NCBI GenBank assembly: GCA_002723635.1
Contig: PBMM01000041.1
Coordinates: 6,793 to 12,367 of the forward strand
Source of the DNA: Methanobacteriota archaeon
GTDB lineage: Archaea; Thermoplasmatota; Poseidoniia; Poseidoniales; Poseidoniaceae
DNA: 5,575 bases
Direction of reading: 5' to 3'
Shown piece by piece: positions 1-5,465 of this stretch. Made by a program: the position numbers and the translations under genes. The notes under the pieces are model-generated. The model saw only the letters and a list, made by a program, of their open reading frames with translations. It did not search any database and was not told where the DNA came from. Each line of letters starts with the position of its first letter. Positions within the stretch are counted from its first letter, which is position 1.

Positions 1-422
1 ATGGAAAACAACTCAGTGATGTTCCCGCCAAGGACCGCAAGGCCGACGAAGGGCATGGTGTACAACACGGTTCGTGGTGGGGCAACTGGAGCCCGCTTGG
101 AGAAGTGTGCGATGATCAGCGATGCAAATCCGAGCAACATGCACGACGCGACCAGCAGCGATGCGTGGAAGATCCACGTGGGCCACCAAATCGCGTCTCC
201 AAAAGACACACGGTAGGGAAGAAGCAAGGCAAGGGACACCAAGATTCCGTAAAAACCGGACACATTGGCGGGATGGTTGAGCCACATTGGGAAGCTGGCA
301 AAGCGTCGAGAAAGCGAAGTTCCCAGCAGTAAATCGGCCTCTTTGGGCCCGAGTTGCTCCAGCCCAGCCCGCCAATCCGCACCGGTCATGAGCGGTTGCT
401 TCGCTGGTGACATTATGAACAT
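1..422 (-). CDS. Partial multi-helix membrane protein, C-terminus beyond window edge
   Basis: Reading the minus strand from an ATG at 422 gives 140 codons with no stop before the left edge, so the gene is cut off there. The N-terminal 50 or so residues are soluble. Three hydrophobic stretches follow: residues about 56-72 (GFYGILVSLALLLP), 82-107 (containing FHASLLVASCMLLGF and SLIIAHF) and 117-137 (VLYTMPFVGLAVLGG). A short basic, proline-containing loop (SKRAPVAPPR) lies between the second and third. This is the pattern of an integral membrane protein, and the hydrophobicity pattern is why I prefer this frame over the other open frames here. In-frame ATGs at 413 and 389 are alternative starts; none has a clear ribosome binding site. 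The gene starts 34 bases after the stop of the two-helix membrane protein, so it probably belongs to the same leftward transcript. I do not recognise the family and assign no function. Confidence 0.72.
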   Translation of the reverse strand, partial: MFIMSPAKQPLMTGADWRAGLEQLGPKEADLLLGTSLSRRFASFPMWLNHPANVSGFYGILVSLALLLPYRVSFGDAIWWPTWIFHASLLVASCMLLGFASLIIAHFSKRAPVAPPRTVLYTMPFVGLAVLGGNITELFS

Positions 423-456
423 GAAGGGAAGGAAGCAGCCGCCCGCAGGCTTCTGA

Positions 457-1089
457 TTACTCTGAGCCCCGTGCCGTTTCCAACCATCGTGACAGTGCCG
501 AACCTTCCTCAAGAGCGTCCTCTTCTTCGGGCCACGCCCGTTCGAGGAGGTCTGTGTCTTCTGCTGCACGGCGACGTTGTTCCTCGGACTCTTCGTCGTG
601 CCCGTTGACGGCATCACGGAGCGCCAAGGCGGTGTTGCCGATGGCCAACCAGCGCTGCAGACGTGCCTCGGCGGCTTGAGGCCACCGAACGACAGTGCCC
701 CAAGGCTCCTGGTCTTCCACCACAAGCGGGTCACCCAACAGTGGGTCTTCGTGGAGCTTCAATCGGTGGTCGCCCAGCACGGTCCAGTGCATCTCTGATG
801 ATCGAATGGCGACCTCTGCCTTGCCCATGGCCTCGTCAAGAACCCACGGATGGTTGGCGTTGACGGCGAACGGGATGTCCCTCAGACGTTGAGCACGCCA
901 TCGTGCGAGAGCAGCCACAAGCAAGGCCATCAGCCCCGGAACCAACATCACCGAGGAGCTCAAACCCATGAGCATGCTCAGGACGCCAAGTCCTGCTGAG
1001 ACGTACGCGACGACGGTCGTGGTGCGGGCCAGTTCTTCTCCGACCTCTGTGCTTCCAAGGAGCAGGAAACCTCGTGGCACCTCAGTCAT
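457..1089 (-). CDS. Hypothetical two-helix membrane protein with acidic cytoplasmic tail
   Basis: A 210-residue protein I cannot assign to a family. It has a short N-terminal segment, a first hydrophobic helix at about residues 24-43 (VVAYVSAGLGVLSMLMGL), a turn, and a second at about 46-63 (SVMLVPGLMALLVAALA). The basic stretch RWRAQRLR follows directly, which by the positive-inside rule puts the C-terminal part in the cytoplasm. The remaining ~145 residues are soluble: a Trp-rich region (HPWVLDE, HWTVLGDHRLKLHEDP, EPWGTVVRWP), then a strongly acidic, probably helical tail (about 163-196). The helical-hairpin anchor resembles membrane-anchored small domains such as bPH2/DUF304-type proteins, but only in layout. 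The ATG at 1089 overlaps the end of the DUF309 gene by 8 bases and is preceded by AAGGAGG at a spacing of 8, so translation is probably coupled to that gene. Confidence 0.85.
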   Translation of the reverse strand: MTEVPRGFLLLGSTEVGEELARTTTVVAYVSAGLGVLSMLMGLSSSVMLVPGLMALLVAALARWRAQRLRDIPFAVNANHPWVLDEAMGKAEVAIRSSEMHWTVLGDHRLKLHEDPLLGDPLVVEDQEPWGTVVRWPQAAEARLQRWLAIGNTALALRDAVNGHDEESEEQRRRAAEDTDLLERAWPEEEDALEEGSALSRWLETARGSE

Positions 1090-1483
1090 GTTCCTCTCCT
1101 CCTTGCCAAGGGAGGTGCAGTCCGGCTTGGCTCAAGGTGCAGTCTTCAGCGTCCATTGCAAAAGGATGGATGAGCTCCAAGAGTTCCAGCACGTTGACGC
1201 CCCATGCTGCGAGGTATCCGTCCAGCTTTGGTTGGAGTTTGGCCCATTGGGTGCGGACGCCACGGGTTGTGCCTCGTCGATGGTTGTAGAGAAGAGCAGC
1301 ACATTGGATCAGCCCTTGCATCAAGAGGATGTCCTTTGGTCTGGCTTGGCGCGCCTTCATCGCTACCCATGCATCCTCCCACGCCTCATGGGCTTCCCAC
1401 CAGCGCCCAGCATCGAACTCCTGCCTTCCCAGAGCGAAGTGGGCAGGCTCATCACCGCACAACGGAGCAGGCTCGTCGCGCAT
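1082..1483 (-). CDS. DUF309 domain-containing protein
   Basis: A 133-residue soluble, all-helical protein. Residues 23-36 (FDAGRWWEAHEAWE) match the hallmark of the DUF309 family (PF03745), a small helical domain of unknown biochemical role found in bacteria and archaea. The second family signature, an LxQGLIQxAAxLYxxxRG-like stretch, is visible at about residues 53-71 (LLMQGLIQCAALLYNHRRG). Length is in the usual range for the family. I chose the ATG at 1483 rather than one 66 bases upstream because the family homology begins soon after it and because a TTTATT box is centred about 26 bases upstream. That is the archaeal TATA-to-start distance and implies a leaderless mRNA starting at or next to this codon. 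It is the first gene of the leftward group and overlaps the next by 8 bases. No function is known from the family name; the fold suggests protein or nucleic-acid binding, which is a guess. Confidence 0.9.
   Translation of the reverse strand: MRDEPAPLCGDEPAHFALGRQEFDAGRWWEAHEAWEDAWVAMKARQARPKDILLMQGLIQCAALLYNHRRGTTRGVRTQWAKLQPKLDGYLAAWGVNVLELLELIHPFAMDAEDCTLSQAGLHLPWQGGEEHD
1098..1104 (-). promoter_or_regulatory. Shine-Dalgarno site of the two-helix membrane protein gene
   Basis: AAGGAGG on the minus strand lies 8 bases before the ATG at 1089, inside the last codons of the DUF309 gene. It supports both the chosen start and translational coupling between the two overlapping genes. Confidence 0.7.
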
Positions 1484-1500
1484 GGCGTGGCCTTGGCGTG

Positions 1501-1519
1501 ACGGGGAATAAACTCCCGT
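1501..1519. repeat. Inverted repeat ACGGG-N9-CCCGT spanning the shared TATA element
   Basis: The 5-base arms at 1501-1505 and 1515-1519 are exact inverted complements around a 9-base centre that contains the only A/T-rich core between the two divergent gene groups. Its position would let a dimeric regulator bound here cover the TATA element of one or both promoters. The arms are short and could be coincidental. Confidence 0.35.
1507..1514 (-). promoter_or_regulatory. Archaeal TATA box for the DUF309 gene (leftward transcript)
   Basis: The minus strand reads AGTTTATT here, in otherwise GC-rich sequence. TTTATT is centred about 26-27 bases upstream of the ATG at 1483, matching the usual spacing between an archaeal TATA box and the transcription start. 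The transcript would therefore begin at or within a few bases of the start codon. The A/T-rich core is the only such stretch in the divergent intergenic region, so the rightward operon may use it in the other orientation (AATAAA). A purine-rich BRE is not obvious. Confidence 0.6.
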
Positions 1520-1571
1520 GCAGACCCTTGCCACCGACGTGACCTTCAAACGCCGTCATGGCCGCTGAACG

Positions 1572-1577
1572 AAGGAG
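1572..1577 (+). promoter_or_regulatory. Shine-Dalgarno site deciding the start of the DUF835-like gene
   Basis: AAGGAG ends 4 bases before the ATG at 1582. The same 4-base spacing is seen before the next two genes (GGTGAT before 3284 and GGAGG before 4942). The upstream in-frame ATG at 1558 has no comparable site. This is why the start is placed at 1582. Confidence 0.5.
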
Positions 1578-1581
1578 CAAG

Positions 1582-3291
1582 ATGCTGGATTGGCCACGCG
1601 GGGAAGTGCTCGAGGTTCGGCGCGGAGGCGCCGAAGTGCTCGAAGTGATGCTCGCGGACGCCGCCACCCTTGGCCTGAGTGGAGGCTTGGTGGCCCGCGC
1701 AGCGGACGGTCGCTCAGGCGTCTTGGCCTTGGCTGCTGGCACTCCAATTGGCGCCCTCCTCATGGACGATGAACTGACCATGGTTGGCGAAGCAGCGCTG
1801 GCTCCGTTCCGAGAAATACTCGATTCGGGTGCGACCGAAGTGGAAGTCCACCATCTTCCTGGTTCCATGGTCCAAGAGGCCTTGGCCATGCACGAGGGAA
1901 GCCGATTTGCCCATGGGGTGGAGCACGAGGACGTTCGGTGGTGGGAGGGGCGCATTCCCGCCCCCCGTCGTGCACGCGCTCCGAGGTTGCCGACCATGGC
2001 GCCCACCGTTCGTGCCCCTGAAGAGGTCCGTGAATCGATGGACCGCACCCGTGCTCGACTTCGTGTGGATACGGTTGACCTCCCTCCGAGTTGCGTCCGC
2101 GTGGTGCATGCTGCCTCCCCTGACGCCGTGAAGAACATGGCGCGAGCATGGGCGGAGGCAGGAGGGTGCAGCCTTGTGCTCACTCGCCGTTCAGAGGACG
2201 TGCCTAAGGGCGCCCATCACTTCTGGATCCATGAAGGCGCCCTGAACCTCCCATCAGAGGCCCTTGATGACCGGCCTTTGTTGATCGTCAGCGTGGACGT
2301 GCACCTGCTGTCCGTGGTGATGGGCCCCGAGGTGGCGGCCTCTTCCTTCGCCGACGTGTTGGACCACGGCCGAGAGCGGGGTGCTGTCCACTTGATCCAC
2401 TTGTCTGAAGGCGTGTTGACCACCCCGGAAATGACCAGATTCAGCCACTATGGTTCGCGCTTGGAGGCCGAAGACGTCGCCGCTCTCGCAAGCGATGACC
2501 GTAGCCTGCGTTCGCTGTCTGGCTTCGATACTGATGCGGTGGCCACCGCCCGTGAGCGCTTTGCCCCCGGACCCGTCGACGAGCCCGAGGTTCAACCAGA
2601 GGTTGTCGAAGAACCCGAACCCGTGGTGCAAGAACCTGCACCGCTTCCCGTTCCTGAACCGGTGGTTGAGGAGGAAGACATCCAAGAGGCGCCCCTCCCG
2701 GTGGTGTCCCGCGGACCCCGTCCTGCACAGCGCGTTCGTGCCCGCCGCCCAGCCCCGCGCCGGACCACGCGCAAGCGTACCTTTCAGCCGCCAAAAGGCG
2801 ACGTCCGCGAAGCTCAATGGCCCGATCGTGAGGCCCGACATGCCTTGGGGATCACCTCAGATTTGGTCCGCAACGCACCCGTCTCAGATGCGGTTCTGCC
2901 AGCAGCGCCCCACAAGCCTCGCCTCGGAGTGAAGGAGGTGCGGGAACTCCCCAGCATGCCTCCAAAGGTGCACCGCCCGCCCTTGGCTCGCCCAGAATCT
3001 TGGCCAGAAGCAGCCTCCCCTGCGGCGTTAGAGCGCCGTCAAATGTGGACCTCGTTGCGGTTGGCACGGCGGTATGCACCTTCCTCTGGTCAGGTCGACG
3101 TGCCCGATGCGAAGGGCTTGCGTGAGGCCGCTTCACGATCTCAGCACGCCTTCGACGTGGACGGTGCGCATGCACGTTTGTTCACTCCAAAAGACGATCC
3201 TTCCGAAACGGTTACTCCCACGAAGGCCTCGAAACGACGCAAGCGTTCGACCCGGAAAACGCGACGCCTTGGCGGTGATTCAGATGCGTGA
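1582..3291 (+). CDS. DUF835-like protein with long disordered basic C-terminal region
   Basis: A 569-residue protein if started at the ATG at 1582, which has AAGGAG 4 bases upstream; starting at the ATG at 1558 would add MAAERRSK. Residues ~5-95 form a compact alpha/beta-looking domain (GLSGGLVARAADGRSGVLAL, then GTPIGALLMDD), similar in style to small N-terminal sensory or output domains of archaeal signalling proteins. Residues ~170-300 resemble a divergent DUF835 domain: an N-terminal strand (CVRVVHA), then LVLTRRSEDVP, LLIVSVDVHLLSVVMG and GAVHLIHLSEG. Residues ~330-375 are a Pro/Glu/Val-rich linker, followed by a very basic segment (376-405, RVRARRPAPRRTTRKR) and a low-complexity remainder ending in another basic run (552-563, KRRKRSTRKTRR). 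It has no transmembrane segment or signal peptide. I infer a cytoplasmic scaffold or regulator whose tail binds nucleic acid or an acidic partner. It is first in a rightward operon and overlaps the AAA+ gene by 8 bases. Family assignment is by eye and moderate. Confidence 0.85.
   Translation: MLDWPRGEVLEVRRGGAEVLEVMLADAATLGLSGGLVARAADGRSGVLALAAGTPIGALLMDDELTMVGEAALAPFREILDSGATEVEVHHLPGSMVQEALAMHEGSRFAHGVEHEDVRWWEGRIPAPRRARAPRLPTMAPTVRAPEEVRESMDRTRARLRVDTVDLPPSCVRVVHAASPDAVKNMARAWAEAGGCSLVLTRRSEDVPKGAHHFWIHEGALNLPSEALDDRPLLIVSVDVHLLSVVMGPEVAASSFADVLDHGRERGAVHLIHLSEGVLTTPEMTRFSHYGSRLEAEDVAALASDDRSLRSLSGFDTDAVATARERFAPGPVDEPEVQPEVVEEPEPVVQEPAPLPVPEPVVEEEDIQEAPLPVVSRGPRPAQRVRARRPAPRRTTRKRTFQPPKGDVREAQWPDREARHALGITSDLVRNAPVSDAVLPAAPHKPRLGVKEVRELPSMPPKVHRPPLARPESWPEAASPAALERRQMWTSLRLARRYAPSSGQVDVPDAKGLREAASRSQHAFDVDGAHARLFTPKDDPSETVTPTKASKRRKRSTRKTRRLGGDSDA
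3274..3279 (+). promoter_or_regulatory. Shine-Dalgarno site of the DnaA/Hda-like gene
   Basis: GGTGAT, a perfect complement to part of the anti-Shine-Dalgarno AUCACCUCC, ends 4 bases before the ATG at 3284. It lies inside the end of the DUF835-like gene. It decides the start: the frame is open further upstream, to an ATG at 3074, but that stretch lies wholly within the preceding gene. Confidence 0.65.
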
Positions 3292-4945
3292 TTCCCCCCT
3301 CCGGGCGGCCGCACGGCGAGCACGGCGGAGCCTAGGTCAAGAGGAACAAACGGCCCAAGGCCAAACATCCGGGTCTGGTGTTGTGGCCACCTTGGCCCAG
3401 CCGGCAGACCGCCCTGCTTTGTCCCGTCCTCGTCCCGTCGAGGCATGGTCGCCTTCCGATGCCACATCACAACCTGCCCCAATTCCAAAACAGGGTTTGG
3501 AAGGCGAACTTGCGCGGCGTCTGTCAGGTCGTGTCGAAGGGCATGTGTCCAACTTTCACGAGGATTCCAATCTGCTCGAAGACGACGGTTCGCCTCGGCT
3601 TGGGGAAACCAAGCGCGGTATGCCTCTGTGGCAAAGCGTGCTTGGAACGGCACCCCACCTCGGTGGTGGGCAAGCGACGTTTCCCGAAGCGTGGGCGTGG
3701 GGTTTGCGTTGGTCTGAACAACAGACCTTTCGTCAATGGGTGGTCATGGAGAGCAACCGTGAAGCCAGCACATGGGCCGACCATGCCGTCGCTCGTCCTG
3801 GCGAGATCAACCCACTCGTGATTCAAGGTGCGCCTGGATCGGGTCGCAGTCACTTGCTTCACGCCATCGGCCAATCCCTCTTGCGTCGTCAACAAGGTGG
3901 CGTGGTCCTGCTGCGTCATCCCGCCAGCATGGCACTGCAGGAATTTGAATCACACTTGACCGACCTTGCCGCCCGCCTCTCTGCCGCAAGCGGTGTGCTG
4001 GTGGACGACATCGATCATGCGATGGAAGACGCCGAGCGTTGCCGCCGCCTCCATCACGTCATCGACCTGGCCATGAACCTCGGCGTCCAAGTGGTGGTCG
4101 TCTGCCAACAGCCTCCCGCGTCGTGGCCTCCCAGTCCGCTCGCCAGGGTGCTGCAGGAAGGGGTGCTGACCACCATGGCCACACCGGGCCCAATCGACCG
4201 TATGGCAGCGCTGCGTTCGATGGTTGTTCAGGACGGTTTAGTCGTGGAGAACGATGTGCTCCAATCGCTCGCAGCCTCGCACCCGACGTGGAGGTCCTTG
4301 GACAATGCACTCCGGGCGCATCTCCATGCGCCGGAAGAAGCAGCGTTGCACCAGGTTCCCCCCGTAACCGACCATGTACAAACCGCCACCTCGGTCATCG
4401 AACGCGCGTTGGATGCCGTCTCCGTCCCCGAGGCGATCGGCGGCGTGGAATTGACCGTCCCTGTGCCCGAAATTTCCGATGCTTGGGAACCAGAGGTGCC
4501 GGACGCAGAAGCGCTGCTTGAGAGCGCCCCCCGTTCGAGCGAACCTGCCAAAGCCGTCCTCGAAGTCACGCGCGACCCGCGTGTGGACCAATTGTTGAGG
4601 CCCAATGAACGGGACCAATATCTCGTTCGTAACGTCGAGCACTTGGACGCGCATGATGCATTCCGCGCGGCCGACGTCATGGCGGACATCGACTTAGGAG
4701 CTGAGTCCGCCCTTGCTCGACGCCGTCATCACGCTGAAGACCAGAGCCTCCGACTCGAGGCACTGAAGGCGAGGATGGAATCCTTGGCCGAACAAGCCCG
4801 TGGGGCTGACGTCGAGGCTCTTTTGGCCATCACCGACGAACTCCAATCCATTGATGAGGAGCTCGAAACGTTGGCACAAGGTGCGCAGGGGCCGGCTCGT
4901 CTGGCGCGCTTGCACCCGGTGCTCCTTGCGGGGGAGGAGGAGTGA
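3284..4945 (+). CDS. DnaA/Hda-like AAA+ ATPase with arginine in Walker A and C-terminal coiled coil
   Basis: A 553-residue protein. Residues 1-~140 are low-complexity and probably disordered. The AAA+ core at about 149-345 follows the DnaA/Hda pattern step by step: FRQWVVMESNREAS (DnaA: F..FVVGPSN..A), NPLVIQ, Walker A GAPGSGRS at 182-189 followed by HLLHAIG, Walker B VLVDDID with D241-D242, sensor 1 strand VVVVCQQPP at 270-278 (DnaA and Hda have a DRPP-like sequence), and WRSLDNAL with the sensor 2 arginine R337 (DnaA: VRELEGAL). The Walker A lysine is arginine (R188), as I recall for bacterial Hda, so ADP binding without efficient hydrolysis is possible. DnaA domain IV, the DNA-binding helix-turn-helix, is absent. 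Instead an acidic linker leads to a predicted coiled coil at about 474-540 (LRLEALKARMESLAEQ, ITDELQSIDEELETL). Its start overlaps the DUF835-like gene by 8 bases and its stop overlaps the next gene by 4. A regulator or scaffold role is more likely than replication initiation; this is inference. Confidence 0.88.
   Translation: MRDSPLRAAARRARRSLGQEEQTAQGQTSGSGVVATLAQPADRPALSRPRPVEAWSPSDATSQPAPIPKQGLEGELARRLSGRVEGHVSNFHEDSNLLEDDGSPRLGETKRGMPLWQSVLGTAPHLGGGQATFPEAWAWGLRWSEQQTFRQWVVMESNREASTWADHAVARPGEINPLVIQGAPGSGRSHLLHAIGQSLLRRQQGGVVLLRHPASMALQEFESHLTDLAARLSAASGVLVDDIDHAMEDAERCRRLHHVIDLAMNLGVQVVVVCQQPPASWPPSPLARVLQEGVLTTMATPGPIDRMAALRSMVVQDGLVVENDVLQSLAASHPTWRSLDNALRAHLHAPEEAALHQVPPVTDHVQTATSVIERALDAVSVPEAIGGVELTVPVPEISDAWEPEVPDAEALLESAPRSSEPAKAVLEVTRDPRVDQLLRPNERDQYLVRNVEHLDAHDAFRAADVMADIDLGAESALARRRHHAEDQSLRLEALKARMESLAEQARGADVEALLAITDELQSIDEELETLAQGAQGPARLARLHPVLLAGEEE
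4933..4937 (+). promoter_or_regulatory. Shine-Dalgarno site supporting the GTG start of the YkgJ-type gene
   Basis: GGAGG, within the longer purine run GGGGGAGGAGGA, ends 4 bases before the GTG at 4942. It supports the unusual start codon and reinitiation at the GTGA overlap with the upstream stop. Confidence 0.65.
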
Positions 4946-5412
4946 GCCGGCCCCCGTGGTGGGACGGTGGCGTAAATTTCGCCTGCCAACCCGAATGCGG
5001 AGGATGCTGTGATCAGCCCGGCGGCGTTGTATTTCTCTCACGTGCTGACATCAGGCGCCTCTCGGATCGCGCCGGCCTCGACGAGGAGGCTTGGATTCGA
5101 CGGGATTGCACAACGTCCCTCAACGGAAGGTTGGTCCTTCGAAGCCGAGTCTCCGATGGAATCTGCATCTACCTCAAAGGCGACAAACGCTGTTCCGTGT
5201 ACGAGGACCGACCGCAACAATGTGCCGCCTTCCCATGGTGGTCTGAGAACCTGCGTTCGATGCGCGCTTGGCGGAAAGTTCGACGCACGTGCCCTGGCAT
5301 TGATGCGCCCGATGCCCTTCGGGTGGAAGGGGACATCATCCGCCTCCACGTGGCGCGCGACCTCGAGGCGGGCCGTGGTGTTCGGCTCCCTCTGCCTCCT
5401 CTTGAGCCCTGA
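4942..5412 (+). CDS. YkgJ family cysteine cluster protein
   Basis: A 156-residue soluble protein with the cysteine pattern of the YkgJ/CxxCxxCC family (PF03692), thought to bind zinc or an iron-sulfur cluster. The N-terminal cluster is C15-x3-C19-x2-C22-C23 in FACQPECGGCC, followed by the typical GGVVFLSRADIRRLSD. A second group sits at C75 (DGICIYL), C84 (RCSVYEDRP) and C94 (QQCAAFPWW), with C56 and C117 in addition. The C.VYE.RP..C..FPWW stretch is characteristic of the family, whose exact biochemical role is not established. It starts with GTG at 4942, and GTGA overlaps the TGA of the AAA+ gene, with GGAGG 4 bases upstream, so it is translationally coupled. Whether it works with the AAA+ protein or only shares its transcript cannot be told from the sequence. 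Confidence 0.92.
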   Translation: MSRPPWWDGGVNFACQPECGGCCDQPGGVVFLSRADIRRLSDRAGLDEEAWIRRDCTTSLNGRLVLRSRVSDGICIYLKGDKRCSVYEDRPQQCAAFPWWSENLRSMRAWRKVRRTCPGIDAPDALRVEGDIIRLHVARDLEAGRGVRLPLPPLEP

Positions 5413-5426
5413 CCGGTTAGAGCCGG
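5413..5426 (+). other. Short possible hairpin directly after the operon's last stop
   Basis: CCGGT-TAGA-GCCGG can pair over 5 positions (one G-U) with a 4-base loop, starting on the first base after the stop at 5412. It sits directly before the TATA box of the next gene and is not followed by a T-run. It may help end the upstream transcript or mean nothing. Confidence 0.25.
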
Positions 5427-5434
5427 ATTTATAC
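5427..5434 (+). promoter_or_regulatory. Archaeal TATA box upstream of the probable citrate synthase gene
   Basis: ATTTATAC is the only A/T-rich element in the 53-base gap. An archaeal transcript start about 26 bases downstream of its centre would lie near 5456, leaving a leader of about 10 bases before the ATG at 5466. This gives the gene its own promoter, separate from the AAA+ operon. Confidence 0.6.
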
Positions 5435-5465
5435 GGAGGGCCGATGACGCAAACCCGGTGCGGCG

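Noticed and set aside
1..216. Plus-strand open frame starting at base 1
   Set aside because: It is antisense to the membrane-protein frame, has no recognisable features, and its start coincides with the window edge.
968..1501. Plus-strand open frame of 177 codons
   Set aside because: It lies antisense to the DUF309 gene, which has clear family motifs, a promoter and a coupled downstream gene. Its own product shows no recognisable domain.
2064..2072. TGTGGATAC, one mismatch from a bacterial DnaA box
   Set aside because: It is single, lies inside a coding region, and about one such near-match is expected by chance in a window this size. The AAA+ protein also lacks the DnaA DNA-binding domain.
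1452..2183. Long minus-strand open frame of 243 codons
   Set aside because: It covers the start of the DUF835-like gene and part of the DUF309 gene. Its product is Ser/Arg/Thr-rich low-complexity sequence typical of an antisense shadow in GC-rich DNA.
3074..3283. N-terminal extension of the AAA+ protein to an ATG at 3074
   Set aside because: These 70 codons lie entirely inside the DUF835-like gene and give a Cys/Arg/Pro-rich sequence unlike a real N-terminus. A GGTGAT site supports the start at 3284.
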